Shown here: positions 8,157 through 17,308 of the stretch, piece by piece
Position numbering within the stretch: the first letter of the stretch is position 1
Layout of the letters: each line of letters begins with the position of its first letter
NCBI RefSeq assembly: GCF_000420705.1
Contig: NZ_ATVL01000007.1
Location: forward strand, 1,092,133 to 1,156,132
Origin: Hymenobacter norwichensis DSM 15439
Lineage (GTDB): Bacteria; Bacteroidota; Bacteroidia; Cytophagales; Hymenobacteraceae
Reading direction: 5' to 3'
DNA: 64,000 nucleotides
Made by a program: the position numbers and the translations under genes
The notes under the pieces: model-generated
Seen by the model: the letters and a program-made list of their open reading frames with translations, nothing else
Database searches by the model: none
What the model was told of the DNA's origin: nothing

Positions 8157-11066
8157 TTAGCGAATGATGGTGTTGTCGAAGGTCAGGGCCACGTAGTACA
8201 GGCCACCGATGGTTGGGCCGGCGGCGTACTGGATGTAGCGGTTGTTGAACAGGTTGGCGCCGCCTACTTTGATGGTTGTTTTCAGGGTCGGCACGCGTAG
8301 GTTCACTTGGGCATCCACGGTTTGGTAGGCGGGCACCCGGCCGTTAGCCAGCGGGCTTTCCCACAAGAAGCTGCTTTGCCGGCGCCATACCACGTTGAAT
8401 CCCAAATTGCGCGCCACTTCCCGGTTACCGAAGCTCACGTTGGTGGCCCACTTCGGCGTGTTGAAGCCGGTCACGAAGATGTCGGACTGGTCGTTAGCGG
8501 AGATGTTGTTGTAGTTGATGTTGCCGCCGACGGTGAATTTCTGGTAGAAATTGTAAGTCAAGCCCAGCGTGGAACCGTAGCTGTGGTAGTCGTTGAGGGC
8601 GTTGGTGTACACCCGGTACCGGTCCTGGCGGGTGGAGCGGTTGGTGGCCAGCGCAGCTAGTACGGCATCATCAGAACCAACCTGCACCTGCTGGCCGTCG
8701 GCGTTTTTGGGTACGCTCACTTCCACTTGGCCCAGGAAACCAGAGTAGATGTTGTAGTACGCATCGGCGTCAACCGACAAGCGGTTGTCGAACAGCACGC
8801 TGCGGTAGCCCACCTCGTAGGCGTTGATTTGCTCGGGCTGCTCGGTAGGCAGGTTGCCCACGGTGAGCAAGCTGCGAATTTCGGGCCGTACGGCGGCCTG
8901 CGAGGCCGTAGTGCCCGCGTTGGCGGCTACGTAGGCATTCACGGCGGCGTTGAAGGTGGAAATCGAAGCCAGTGTGTAGGAGTTGTCGAGGTAGTTCAGG
9001 CCTTCGTTCACGCGGGCCAGGCCGCCCACGCGGCGCACGTTGCCGTTGTTCACAAACGACAGCGCCTCAAACAGCGACGGGAAGCGCCAGCCATTCTGGT
9101 ACGAAGCCCGGAAATTGTGCTTCTCAGCCAGCGTATACACGGCCGCTACCCGCGGGTTCAGCTTGGGGTCGAACTCCGGGTTGTAATCGGCGCGCAACGA
9201 AGCGGTAATCTTCAGCCGGTCAGCCAGCAACAGCCGCGTGGCCTGCACAAAGCCGCCGAACTTCTTGTAATACTGGTTGTTGCCGCCAGGCTGGGTCCGT
9301 TCACCCAAAGGCCGGCTGAAGTCCACGAAGTTGTTGCCGTCGGGAATCACCTCGTACACGCGGGCATCGGCGCCCACCAGCACATCGGCAAACGTGATGC
9401 GCTGGCCTACATTCCAGAGCGTTTCGCCGTGGTAGGTGTGGCTGCGCTGGGTGAGGGCCGCGCCGCCGGGTACCGGGGCGCCGGGTACGTTCACGCCGCT
9501 GTCCCAGTTGTTGGTATGAACGATGGTGTTTTTCAGGCTGTTGAAAGCCGCCGTGCCGGGAATAGCGCGGCCCGCATCGGCCGCAACGCGGGCTTGCTGC
9601 ATGGCCACGGGCAGCGGAGCGCCGCCGTTCACTTGGCTTAGCAGCTCCCGCCGAAACTTGTCGCCCCAGCTGGTACCGGCGGCGGTAAGGCCGGTAGCGC
9701 CGTTTTGCAGGTCGAGGTTGAGGGCCAGCGGGTTGAGGTTGTAGGAGTCGCCGGTGTCTTCAATCAGCATATAGCCGCGCACCGTCAGCTGGTCGTTTTT
9801 CAGTTCCAGCTTATGGTTTTGCACGGTCACGCCGTCCAGCTGAATCTTGTTGCCGCGCTGAAACACGCCGTCCATCAGCCCGAATCGGTAGCCGTAGCTC
9901 AGCTCCAGCTTGTCGGTGAGCTTGTAGTGCAGGCTGGCATCGGCCTTGATGTTGCGCACGATAGGGTTGGTGAGGTCCCGCTCGTAGTAGCCCGTGCGGC
10001 GCACGTTGAAGGTTTCGTTGCGGCCGTTGTAGGGAATGGTGATGGCCACGTTGCCGGCGTTGTCGTCGCCGTAGCGGTTCCAGAGGTCCGCGGCAGGGTT
10101 CTGGTCGCCGCTCAGCTCCGGGAAACGTGGGTTGGCCGAGCTGGCAGTTTGCGGGTTCTGGTCGTTTTGGGTGTTAGCCAGCCAATCGGTACCCCGCATA
10201 AAGTCGAGGTTCACCTTGAAGGCAAACTTGTTGTTGAACGCCTGCGCGTACCGCACGGCGGTTTCCGTCAGCACGCTCGGGTCCCGGTCGATACCATCTA
10301 CGTGGTTGACGCCCACTTTCTGGTACACGCTCAAGCCCTGGTAGGTGAAAGGGCTTTTGGTGGTGAGGTTGGCCATACCGTTGATGGCGTTCATGCCGTA
10401 CAGCGCCGAAGCGGCACCGGGCGTGATTTCCACGCTGGCAATATCGAGCTCTGTCGGGCCGATGGCGTTGCCGAGCGGTACGCCCAGCGTGGCCGCCTGC
10501 ATGTCCACGCCATCCACGAGCTGCATAAAGCGGAAATTGTTCGGGATGTTGAAGCCGCGGGTGTTGGGCACTTTAAAGGTGAGGCTGCTGGTGGTCATCT
10601 GCACGCCCTTCACGTTTTCCAGCGCGTCGTAGAAACTAGGCGCGGGTGTCTCCTTGATGGCCCGGATATCCAGCTTCTCAATAGCCACCGGCGACTTCAA
10701 CCGGCTTTCTTCCACCCGCGACGCCGATACCACCACCTCGTTGGTGATAATCTCGCGCGAGTCCAAGGACACCGCAATGCGCCGGCTGCCGCGCGCAATT
10801 TCAATTTCGCGCCGGTCGTGGCCCAGGGCGTTGAATACCAGTACAAACGGGTATTGCAGCTTGGCTTGCAGCTCGAACTTGCCTTCGGCATCGGTTTGAG
10901 TGCCCAGGGTGCCGCCTTTCACGCTCACGCTCACGCCGGGCAGCGGCTCGTTGGTGCTTTTCTCGCGCACCTCCCCGCTGATGGCAATCAGCTCGGTTTG
11001 CGCCCGTGCGGGAGTTACCAGCGCCAAGGCAGGAACAATAGCTAAAGCAGCGTAACGTGCTTTCAT
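8157..11066 (-). CDS. TonB-dependent outer-membrane receptor in the sulfur cluster
   Basis: A 969-residue receptor. It has a signal peptide (about 1-23), a carboxypeptidase-regulatory-like Ig domain (about 28-115, ISGEVREKSTNEPLPGVSV), a plug domain (about 120-240, with NEVVVSASRVEES, VDGVDMQAATLG and SALYGMNAINGMANL) and a large beta barrel to the C-terminus. Such proteins import large or scarce ligands using the proton motive force. No SusD partner follows, unlike the pair at 46.6-51.7 kb. Its place between cysJ and the DUF2490-cysI pair suggests the ligand is a sulfur compound, or an iron chelate for the siroheme and Fe-S enzymes; I cannot choose. A terminator just upstream implies its own promoter. 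Confidence 0.85.
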   Translation of the reverse strand: MKARYAALAIVPALALVTPARAQTELIAISGEVREKSTNEPLPGVSVSVKGGTLGTQTDAEGKFELQAKLQYPFVLVFNALGHDRREIEIARGSRRIAVSLDSREIITNEVVVSASRVEESRLKSPVAIEKLDIRAIKETPAPSFYDALENVKGVQMTTSSLTFKVPNTRGFNIPNNFRFMQLVDGVDMQAATLGVPLGNAIGPTELDIASVEITPGAASALYGMNAINGMANLTTKSPFTYQGLSVYQKVGVNHVDGIDRDPSVLTETAVRYAQAFNNKFAFKVNLDFMRGTDWLANTQNDQNPQTASSANPRFPELSGDQNPAADLWNRYGDDNAGNVAITIPYNGRNETFNVRRTGYYERDLTNPIVRNIKADASLHYKLTDKLELSYGYRFGLMDGVFQRGNKIQLDGVTVQNHKLELKNDQLTVRGYMLIEDTGDSYNLNPLALNLDLQNGATGLTAAGTSWGDKFRRELLSQVNGGAPLPVAMQQARVAADAGRAIPGTAAFNSLKNTIVHTNNWDSGVNVPGAPVPGGAALTQRSHTYHGETLWNVGQRITFADVLVGADARVYEVIPDGNNFVDFSRPLGERTQPGGNNQYYKKFGGFVQATRLLLADRLKITASLRADYNPEFDPKLNPRVAAVYTLAEKHNFRASYQNGWRFPSLFEALSFVNNGNVRRVGGLARVNEGLNYLDNSYTLASISTFNAAVNAYVAANAGTTASQAAVRPEIRSLLTVGNLPTEQPEQINAYEVGYRSVLFDNRLSVDADAYYNIYSGFLGQVEVSVPKNADGQQVQVGSDDAVLAALATNRSTRQDRYRVYTNALNDYHSYGSTLGLTYNFYQKFTVGGNINYNNISANDQSDIFVTGFNTPKWATNVSFGNREVARNLGFNVVWRRQSSFLWESPLANGRVPAYQTVDAQVNLRVPTLKTTIKVGGANLFNNRYIQYAAGPTIGGLYYVALTFDNTIIR

Positions 11067-11149
11067 CGGAATAAAGGTCTATTTAGCTGCAAGGAAGAGA
11101 GTTAACCCTAGTAAAAGAGAAGGGCAAGGGTTTCAGCCGCGACGCAAAA

Positions 11150-11190
11150 GAGAGGCCGTCATGTTGATGACAGAAACACAACGGCCTCTC
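11150..11190 (-). terminator. Rho-independent terminator of cysJ
   Basis: gagaggccgt (11150-11159) pairs with acggcctctc (11181-11190), 10 bp. On the minus strand the stem is followed by cttttgcg. It starts 11 nt after the cysJ stop and probably ends the riboswitch-controlled transcript. Confidence 0.7.
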
Positions 11191-11201
11191 CGTGAGGTCT
11201 T

Positions 11202-13112
11202 TTAATACACGTCCTCTAGGTAGCGGCGCTGCTTTTTAAGTTGCTTCAGGTATTCGGCGGCATACTCAGAATCCTGGCCGCTTTGCTGCTGAATGATGGT
11301 GAGCAAGGCCTTGCGCACATCGGCTGCCATGCGGGTTTTGTCGCCGCACACGTAGAAGTGGGCGCCGTCTTCCAGCCACTTAAACACCTGCGGAGCCTGC
11401 TCCAACAAGCGGTGCTGCACGTAGATTTTCTCGGCCTGGTCGCGCGAAAACGCCAGGTCCAAGCGGCTCAACGTGCCTTGCTTGAGGTGCTGCTGCCACT
11501 CGGTTTGGTACAGGAAGTCGGTGGTGAATTCGGGGTTGCCGAATACCAGCCAGTTGCGTCCCGTCGCGCCGGTTTCGGCCCGCTCCTGCACGAAAGCGCG
11601 GAAGGGTGCCACGCCCGTACCCGGCCCCACCATAATGATGTCGGTGGCGGGGTCTTGCGGCAGTTTGAAGTACTCGCTGCGGTCCACCCACACCCGCGCC
11701 GTGTCGCCAATGTTCAGATGGTCAGCCTGATACACCGAGCAGGCGCCGTGCTTCTGGCGGCCGTTGGTTTCGTAGCGCACCGCGCTTACCGTCAAATGCA
11801 CCTCATCCGGGTATGCTGACAAGCTGCTGGCAATGGAGTAGGCCCGCGCCGGCAACGGCCGCAATACCGTAGCCAACTGCTGCGCCGATAAGTCGGCGGG
11901 AAACTGAGTGAGCAAATCCACCACGTCGCGGCCATACAGGAAGGCTTGCAGCTGGGGCGTACCCGCCAACGCTTCGTGCAGGGTTGGGTGCTGCGGCGCG
12001 AGGGCCGCGTAGCGTTCCAGCACGTCACGGGTCAGCACCGACAGCTCTAGCCGCTCAGTCAGGGCGGTAGTTAAATCCAGTTCTTCACCTTTGAATTTCA
12101 CGGGCGTCGAAGCCTCGAAACGGCCAGCTTGCAGCACATCGGCTACCAGCTCGGGGCGGTTGTGGGGCTGCACCATTAGGGCGTCGCCGGGCTCGTATTG
12201 GAGGCCAGAACCTTCCAGGGAGAATTCGAGGTGGTAGGTTTCCTTGGCAGAACCGCGGCCGTTCAGCTGAATCTTTTCCAGCAACGTGGCTTCAATTGGC
12301 GTTTCATCGTGCTGCACAGCCGGCGTAGCGGCTGGAGCCGCCACCCGAAACGCGGAAATATCCGCCTGGCTGCCGCCGTTGGAGCCGGAAGCTGCCGCCT
12401 GTGCCAACGTAGCGCCCGTGCTGGGGCCGGTTTGGGGCGTGGCGGTGGCTACTTCCTGCGCCAGCACGTCCAGCACCCGGTCGGCCCATTCCGCCGCTGA
12501 CTCCTGGTAGGCCACGTCGCAGTCCACCCGCTCAGTCAGGCGCTGAGCGCCCAAAGCGGCCAGCCGCTCATCGAACTCGATACCGGTCTGGCAGAACTGC
12601 ACGTAGCTTTTGTCGCCGAGGGCCAGCACCGAGTAGCGCAAGGCCGGCAGCTTGGGAGCCCGGGGGCCCAGCAGGAACTTGTGCAGGTCTTCGGCCGCAA
12701 TGGGGGGCTCGCCTTCGCCCTGGGTGCTGGTAATCACCAGCAACTGCTGCTCCGATGCCAACGCGCGAGTTGGGTACTCGTTCATGTCGCGCACCGTGGG
12801 CTCCAAACCGCGCTGGCGGGCCGCCTCGGCAGTTTGCAGTGCTATCTTCTTGCTGTTGCCCGTTTGAGAACCATACAAAATGGTGAGTCGCGGCGGAGCC
12901 ACCGCCGGAGCTGGGGCAGGTGTTGCTACAGCAGCAGATAACGCCTGTTGGGCTGGGGCAGCAGCGGCACTGGTTGAAGTGGCATCGGTGGCGCGGCCGT
13001 AGAGGTAGCCGCTCAGCCACACCAGTTGCTGCGAAGATAGGCTTGCAGTCAAGTCGTTGAGGGCCTTGTCGTCGAGCCCAAGCGGCAACCCGGAGGAAGA
13101 AGAAATAGACAT
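11202..13112 (-). CDS. cysJ: Sulfite reductase flavoprotein, diflavin reductase
   Basis: A 636-residue NADPH-to-hemoprotein electron carrier. After a short N-terminal helix and an Ala/Pro-rich linker (about 45-72) comes a flavodoxin FMN domain (about 75-220) with YGSQTGNS at 80-87 and the loop STQGEGEPP. A connecting linker leads to the FAD/NADPH reductase part: RAYSIASS (about 422-429), GACSVYQADHL for FAD, GPGTGVAPFRAF (about 498) and YVCGDKTRMA (about 588) for NADPH, and the aromatic C-terminus LEDVY that stacks on FAD. Length and order match CysJ. Its partner CysI is encoded downstream beyond the TonB receptor. The gene is followed by an intrinsic terminator and lies 124 nt after cobA. 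Confidence 0.93.
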   Translation of the reverse strand: MSISSSSGLPLGLDDKALNDLTASLSSQQLVWLSGYLYGRATDATSTSAAAAPAQQALSAAVATPAPAPAVAPPRLTILYGSQTGNSKKIALQTAEAARQRGLEPTVRDMNEYPTRALASEQQLLVITSTQGEGEPPIAAEDLHKFLLGPRAPKLPALRYSVLALGDKSYVQFCQTGIEFDERLAALGAQRLTERVDCDVAYQESAAEWADRVLDVLAQEVATATPQTGPSTGATLAQAAASGSNGGSQADISAFRVAAPAATPAVQHDETPIEATLLEKIQLNGRGSAKETYHLEFSLEGSGLQYEPGDALMVQPHNRPELVADVLQAGRFEASTPVKFKGEELDLTTALTERLELSVLTRDVLERYAALAPQHPTLHEALAGTPQLQAFLYGRDVVDLLTQFPADLSAQQLATVLRPLPARAYSIASSLSAYPDEVHLTVSAVRYETNGRQKHGACSVYQADHLNIGDTARVWVDRSEYFKLPQDPATDIIMVGPGTGVAPFRAFVQERAETGATGRNWLVFGNPEFTTDFLYQTEWQQHLKQGTLSRLDLAFSRDQAEKIYVQHRLLEQAPQVFKWLEDGAHFYVCGDKTRMAADVRKALLTIIQQQSGQDSEYAAEYLKQLKKQRRYLEDVY

Positions 13113-13178
13113 CAGGAAACTAAGTTGAAGCGGTGGGCTAAGAAGGAGGGAGGCTGGTTTGCTGTTCCGGCCACAGGT

Positions 13179-13212
13179 AGGAATCTGGGTTAACTATTCT
13201 GTTCAGATTCCT
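13179..13212 (-). other. Small hairpin between cobA and cysJ
   Basis: aggaatctg (13179-13187) pairs with cagattcct (13204-13212). It is a 9-bp stem in the 124-nt gap between two operon genes, without a T tract. It may be an RNA-processing or stability element. Confidence 0.35.
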
Positions 13213-13236
13213 CCCTTTGGTTGGAATGGCAGTGCA

Positions 13237-14040
13237 TTAGGCTACCTCCGCGTAGGCTGCGGCAAAAGCTGGAAATGATAAACCGGGGAGCAGGGAGGCT
13301 ACTTCTGCCTGCGAGGTAGCCAGCCGGACCACTTCGCCAATAATGATGATGGCCGGAGCGCCAATACCGGCGGCGGCGGCGCGGGCGGGCAACTCAGCCA
13401 CGGTGCCTGTTACTAGCCGCGCATTGGGCAAAGTGCCGTTTTGCACGATGGCCGCTGGCGTACTGGCCTGCCCGTGCTGGCAGTATAGGGCCGCAATGCG
13501 CGCCAACTCGCCCAAGCCCATCAGAATAACTGTGGTGCTGCGCGTGCTGGCCGCTTCACTCACGCTGCCCGACAACTCGCCGGTGGCGGTGGTGGCCGTA
13601 ATCACCCGAAACCCCTCGCTAGCCCCGCGGTGCGTAACCGGAATGCCCAAACTGCCCGCTGCTGCAACGGCGCTGCTGATGCCGGGTACGTAATCGGTTA
13701 AGAGGCCATGCTGTTCGGCATACAGCATCTCCTCCCGGCCTCGCCCAAACACGAATGGGTCGCCACCTTTCAGGCGTACTACATGGCCATACTGGCGGGC
13801 GTAGTCCACAATCAGGGCGTTGATTTCGTCCTGGCTATGGCTGCGCAAACCGCGCCGCTTACCCACAAATACCGTCACGGCATCGGGGCGGGCGTGAGCG
13901 AGCAAGTCATTGTTGGCCAGTGCGTCATACAAAATGACGTCGGCCTCGCCCAATACCCGCGCGCCTTTCAGCGTCAGCAACTCCGGGTCGCCGGGGCCGG
14001 CACCTAGTACGGTAAGACGAGGGATTTTGGAGAGTGACAT
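13237..14040 (-). CDS. cobA: Uroporphyrinogen-III C-methyltransferase
   Basis: SUMT methylates uroporphyrinogen III twice with SAM to give precorrin-2, the first committed step to siroheme. The 267-residue protein shows the family signature: LTVLGAGPGDPELLTLKGA near the N-terminus, VRLKGGDPFVFGRG, and PVTHRGAS with the late ILMGLGEL. I place the start at the ATG at 14040 (MSLSKIPRL); an upstream ATG at 14109 would add 23 residues encoded by a dispersed repeat and is unlikely. The remaining two steps to siroheme can be supplied by the CysG-N half of the fusion at 3888-5399. It lies between cysN and cysJ in the riboswitch-controlled gene string. Confidence 0.92.
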   Translation of the reverse strand: MSLSKIPRLTVLGAGPGDPELLTLKGARVLGEADVILYDALANNDLLAHARPDAVTVFVGKRRGLRSHSQDEINALIVDYARQYGHVVRLKGGDPFVFGRGREEMLYAEQHGLLTDYVPGISSAVAAAGSLGIPVTHRGASEGFRVITATTATGELSGSVSEAASTRSTTVILMGLGELARIAALYCQHGQASTPAAIVQNGTLPNARLVTGTVAELPARAAAAGIGAPAIIIIGEVVRLATSQAEVASLLPGLSFPAFAAAYAEVA

Positions 14041-14061
14041 AAGAGAGGCTTGAATAAACAG

Positions 14062-14098
14062 GAACGTCATGCTGATCTTGCCGAAGCAGGACGTTCTA
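14062..14098. repeat. Partial copy of a dispersed palindromic repeat
   Basis: gaacgtcatgctgatcttgc followed by cgaagca and then gacgttcta. The first 27 bases match the arm of the perfect palindrome at 58463-58560 with one difference, and the ends gaacgtc/gacgttc are themselves inverted. It lies between cysN and cobA. Confidence 0.6.
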
Positions 14099-14108
14099 TG
14101 GGTATGCA

Positions 14109-15398
14109 CTAAATAGAAAAGGCTACTGGCGGCGTTACCGGGGCGGTGAAGTAGTCGGCGTTGGCGGCGCCAATGAGGCCGGCGGCTACGGTGTCACCGC
14201 TTTGCTCGTCTACCAGAATGAAGGCACCCGTCACCCGGTTTTCGTGGTAATTGTCAACGGCCAGCGGCACGGCGGTTTTGATGCGCACCCGCACGATGTC
14301 GTTGAGTTGGGCCGATTCGGCATCGGCCCGGTCGAAGGTTTGCACGTTCACTTTGTGCAGAATGGTGGGTACGGCGGCTTTCACCACTGCCGAATGATGC
14401 TGCAACAGCAGCTTACGGCCGGGCAACAACGGCTGCTCGCTCATCCAGCACACCGTGGCTTCCAGCTCGCGCGTGAGCGTCGGTACGTGGTTTACGGGGA
14501 TGATGGAGTCGCCGCGGCTGATGTCTACGTCGTCGGTGAGGCGCAGTACCACGGCCTGCGGAGCCACAGCGGATTCCACTTCCTGCTGGTTGACTTCGAT
14601 GGCCTCAATCACCGACTCCCGGCCCGAAGGCAACACCTTCACCCGGTCGCCGCGGCGGTACTGGCCGCTCTGGATTTGGCCGGCATAGCCGCGGTAATCG
14701 GGCAGCTCATCGGTCTGAGGACGGATTACATACTGCACCTGGAAGCGGGGCTCGGCATTGGCTACTTCCACGGCGGCCGGCACGCTTTCGAGGTGTTCCA
14801 GCAAGCTCGGGCCGTTGTACCACGCAATCCGGTTGGAGCGGGCTACCACGTTGTCGCCGTGCAAGGCGCTGAGCGGAATAGCAGTAGCGGCTGGCAGCTG
14901 GAAGTGGTCGGTGAGGGCGGCGTAGTCGGCCGAAATCTGATTGAAGATATTCTCGTCGAAGCCCACCAGATCCAGCTTGTTCACGGCCAGCACGAAGTTG
15001 CGGATGCCCAGCAGCGCGGCTATCAGCGTGTGGCGGCGGGTTTGCTCTATCACACCCTGGCGCGCATCCACCAGCACAATAGCCAAATCGGCATTGCTGG
15101 CGCCGGTCACCATGTTGCGGGTGTACTGCACGTGGCCCGGCGCATCGGTGATGATGAATTTGCGGCGCGGGGTAGTGAAGTATTTGTAGGCGACATCAAT
15201 GGTGATGCCCTGTTCCCGCTCGGCCCGCAAGCCGTCGGTGAGGAGAGCCAAATCCACAGTGCCGTGCACGGTAGGGCGGTTTTCCAGCGCCGCCAGTATG
15301 TCCAAGGATACCGAATCGGAATCGTACAGCAGGCGGCCAATCAACGTGCTTTTGCCGTCATCGACGCTGCCGCAGGTTATAAAACGAAGTAAGTCCAT
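14109..15398 (-). CDS. cysN: Sulfate adenylyltransferase subunit 1 (GTPase)
   Basis: The GTPase subunit of ATP sulfurylase; GTP hydrolysis drives CysD to form APS from sulfate and ATP. The G motifs are all present: GSVDDGKST at 10-18, DAPGHVQYTRNM at 85-96 and NKLD at 140-143, followed by EF-Tu-like beta-barrel domains. At 429 residues it is shorter than E. coli CysN (475) and carries no fused APS kinase domain. No separate cysC is seen in the cluster, which agrees with direct reduction of APS by the CysH described below. It follows cysD after a 157-nt gap that holds a repeat. Confidence 0.93.
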   Translation of the reverse strand: MDLLRFITCGSVDDGKSTLIGRLLYDSDSVSLDILAALENRPTVHGTVDLALLTDGLRAEREQGITIDVAYKYFTTPRRKFIITDAPGHVQYTRNMVTGASNADLAIVLVDARQGVIEQTRRHTLIAALLGIRNFVLAVNKLDLVGFDENIFNQISADYAALTDHFQLPAATAIPLSALHGDNVVARSNRIAWYNGPSLLEHLESVPAAVEVANAEPRFQVQYVIRPQTDELPDYRGYAGQIQSGQYRRGDRVKVLPSGRESVIEAIEVNQQEVESAVAPQAVVLRLTDDVDISRGDSIIPVNHVPTLTRELEATVCWMSEQPLLPGRKLLLQHHSAVVKAAVPTILHKVNVQTFDRADAESAQLNDIVRVRIKTAVPLAVDNYHENRVTGAFILVDEQSGDTVAAGLIGAANADYFTAPVTPPVAFSI

Positions 15399-15442
15399 GA
15401 GGTGAAATTGTGAAGTGGTGAGATGGCGAGTTCAACTTTGAA

Positions 15443-15540
15443 CTGTCATGCAGAGCGCAGCGAAGCATCTCGCGTGCTGATGTAGAAATGGCATTTACTA
15501 CACTAGCGAGATTCCTCGCGCTGCTCGGAATGACGTTCTA
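15443..15540. repeat. Dispersed imperfect palindrome between cysD and cysN
   Basis: The arms tcatgcagagcgcagcgaag (with catctcgcg) and agcgagattcctcgcgctgc (with tcggaatga) pair imperfectly, and the element ends gacgttcta as do the copies at 14062 and 58463. It looks like a diverged relative of that family inserted in the operon. Just upstream (15403-15424) is a ggtgaaatt/gtgaagtggtgag stretch like the one at 19554-19583. Confidence 0.55.
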
Positions 15541-15555
15541 GATTCGTTTCACCAC

Positions 15556-16467
15556 TTAGAAATAGCCGTTGCGTTTCCGGTCTTCCATGCCGGCTTCCGA
15601 GATGTTGTCGTCGAGGCGGGTGGCGCCTCGTTCGCTCACTTTGGCTAGCAGCAAGTCCTGGATGATGTCTTCCACGGTGCTGGCGTCGCTTTCCACGGCG
15701 GCCGTGCAGGTGGAGTCGCCCACGGTGCGGTAGCGCACCTGCCGGGTCACGATTTCGTCTTCCTCATCGAGCTGCAAGTGCTCGGAAAGACCCAGTAGCT
15801 GACCGCTGGGTAGTACCACGCAGGTCCGCTCGTGGCCGAAGTAGATATCAGGGAGCTGGATGTTTTCGCGCTGGATATAGCGCCACACGTCCAGCTCGGT
15901 CCAGTTGGAAATCGGGAACACGCGCACATTTTCGCCTTTCTGGATGCGGCCGTTGTACACGTTCCACAGCTCGGGGCGCTGGCGTTTGGGGTCCCATTGG
16001 CCGAACTCGTCGCGCACTGAGAAGATGCGCTCCTTGGCGCGGGCTTTCTCCTCGTCGCGGCGCGCCCCACCGATACAAGCGTCAAACTCGAATTCCTCGA
16101 TTACTTCCAGCAGGGTGTAGGTCTGGAGCGGGTTACGGCTCGGAAACTTGCCACCCGGCTCACGCAAGCGCTGCCGCTTGATGGTGTCCACCACGCTGCG
16201 CACAATCAGCTTTTCGCCCAGCTCAGTGGCCAGTTGGTCACGGTAGGCCAGCACTTCCGGAAAGTTGTGGCCGGTATCTACGTGCACCAACGGAAACGGG
16301 AAGCGGCCGGGCCGAAACGCTTTTTCTGCCAACCGGGTCAGCACGATAGAATCTTTGCCGCCCGAAAACAGCAGCGCGGGCCGCTCAAACTGCCCTGCAA
16401 CTTCGCGCAGAATATGAATGGCTTCGGCTTCCAGCCGGTCGAGGTAATCGAATTGTGGGGTGCTCAT
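15556..16467 (-). CDS. cysD: Sulfate adenylyltransferase subunit 2
   Basis: The catalytic subunit of ATP sulfurylase, of the PAPS-reductase-like adenine nucleotide alpha hydrolase fold. Key features are the PP-loop LLFSGGKDSIV, LVHVDTGHNFPE, ACIGGARRDEEKARAKER and the C-terminal RKRNGYF typical of CysD. I chose the ATG at 16467 (MSTPQFDYLDRLEAE), giving 303 residues, because E. coli CysD (302) starts at the equivalent position; in-frame ATGs at 16497 and 16542 would add 10 or 25 residues, and the last would overlap cysH. It works with CysN, encoded next. Confidence 0.93.
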   Translation of the reverse strand: MSTPQFDYLDRLEAEAIHILREVAGQFERPALLFSGGKDSIVLTRLAEKAFRPGRFPFPLVHVDTGHNFPEVLAYRDQLATELGEKLIVRSVVDTIKRQRLREPGGKFPSRNPLQTYTLLEVIEEFEFDACIGGARRDEEKARAKERIFSVRDEFGQWDPKRQRPELWNVYNGRIQKGENVRVFPISNWTELDVWRYIQRENIQLPDIYFGHERTCVVLPSGQLLGLSEHLQLDEEDEIVTRQVRYRTVGDSTCTAAVESDASTVEDIIQDLLLAKVSERGATRLDDNISEAGMEDRKRNGYF

Positions 16468-16531
16468 ATCAAAGGATGCTGTCTGTTTCAATTCCATGGT
16501 TGGACGGCGCGGAAGGCAGCCCAACGGCTTG

Positions 16532-17308
16532 CTATTTTTCAATCTGGATGGGTTCCACCACCGGGTCGGGGCCGTCGTGGCGGGCGGTGGAGTGCAAGCC
16601 GCACTCTTTGGCCGATAGGTCTTCCCACCACCAGCGGCCAGCCCGGAAATCCTCGCCGGGCTTGATGGCGCGGGTGCAGGGGGCGCACCCGATGCTCACG
16701 AAGCCTTGCTTGTGCAGCGGGTTCACCGGAATGCCATTGGCCTGGGCGTACTCCACGGCCTGCTCCCAGGTCCAGTCGAAAAGGGGGTGAATCTTGGTGA
16801 GGTTGTGGGCCGCGTCCCATTCCACGGGGTCCATGGTTTGGCGGTTCTGCGACTGTTCGGCCCGGATGCCGGTTACCCAGGCGTCTTGGCCGGCTAGGGC
16901 GCGGTTCAGGGGCTCCACTTTGCGGATGTAGCAGCACTCCTTGCGGTTGTCGATGCTTTCGTAGAAGCTGTTCGGGCCTTTGGCGTGCATCAGCTCTTCC
17001 ACGCTTTCCCGCTGCGGATAAAATACCTCAATCGGCTGCCCGTACTTGAGCAGTGTCTTGTTCCAAGTGGAATAGGTTTCCTGGAAGTTGCGGCCGGTAT
17101 CGAGGGTGAACACCTTGATAGGTAATTCGTTCTCGAAGATTAAGTGGCTGATAATTTGGTCTTCTAAGCCGAAAGAGGTAGAGAAAACGGCTTTTCCGGG
17201 GAAGCGGGTGGCTACCAAGCGCAACCGCTCCAAAGCGGAGGCGGCTGGTAGCTGAAGGCGTAGGTCGTCCAGATTGGGAACGGCCGAAACGGCAGATACT
17301 GCGGACAT
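16532..17308 (-). CDS. cysH: Assimilatory APS/PAPS reductase, Fe-S type
   Basis: Reduces activated sulfate to sulfite with thioredoxin. The 258-residue protein (start ATG 17308; an earlier ATG at 17344 is possible) has FSTSFGLEDQ near 42-51 as the PP-loop region, the paired cysteines KECCYIRK (C125, C126) and GCAPC (C208, C211) that bind a 4Fe-4S cluster, and the catalytic cysteine in AKECGLH (C236). The CC...CxxC set marks the APS-reducing type found in plants and many bacteria, as opposed to the cluster-free PAPS reductase of E. coli. This fits the lack of an APS kinase nearby. It is the first gene after SAM riboswitch 2. Confidence 0.93.
   Translation of the reverse strand: MSAVSAVSAVPNLDDLRLQLPAASALERLRLVATRFPGKAVFSTSFGLEDQIISHLIFENELPIKVFTLDTGRNFQETYSTWNKTLLKYGQPIEVFYPQRESVEELMHAKGPNSFYESIDNRKECCYIRKVEPLNRALAGQDAWVTGIRAEQSQNRQTMDPVEWDAAHNLTKIHPLFDWTWEQAVEYAQANGIPVNPLHKQGFVSIGCAPCTRAIKPGEDFRAGRWWWEDLSAKECGLHSTARHDGPDPVVEPIQIEK

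Noticed and set aside
9705..11045. A 446-codon plus-strand open frame across the TonB receptor gene
   Set aside because: It is antisense to a clear TonB receptor; valine- and histidine-rich translation without domains is what GC-rich codon use gives on the opposite strand.
13237..14109. A longer CobA start at 14109
   Set aside because: The added residues are encoded by the dispersed repeat at 14062-14098.
14202..15392. A 396-codon plus-strand open frame across cysN
   Set aside because: It mirrors a fully conserved cysN; no recognisable protein features.
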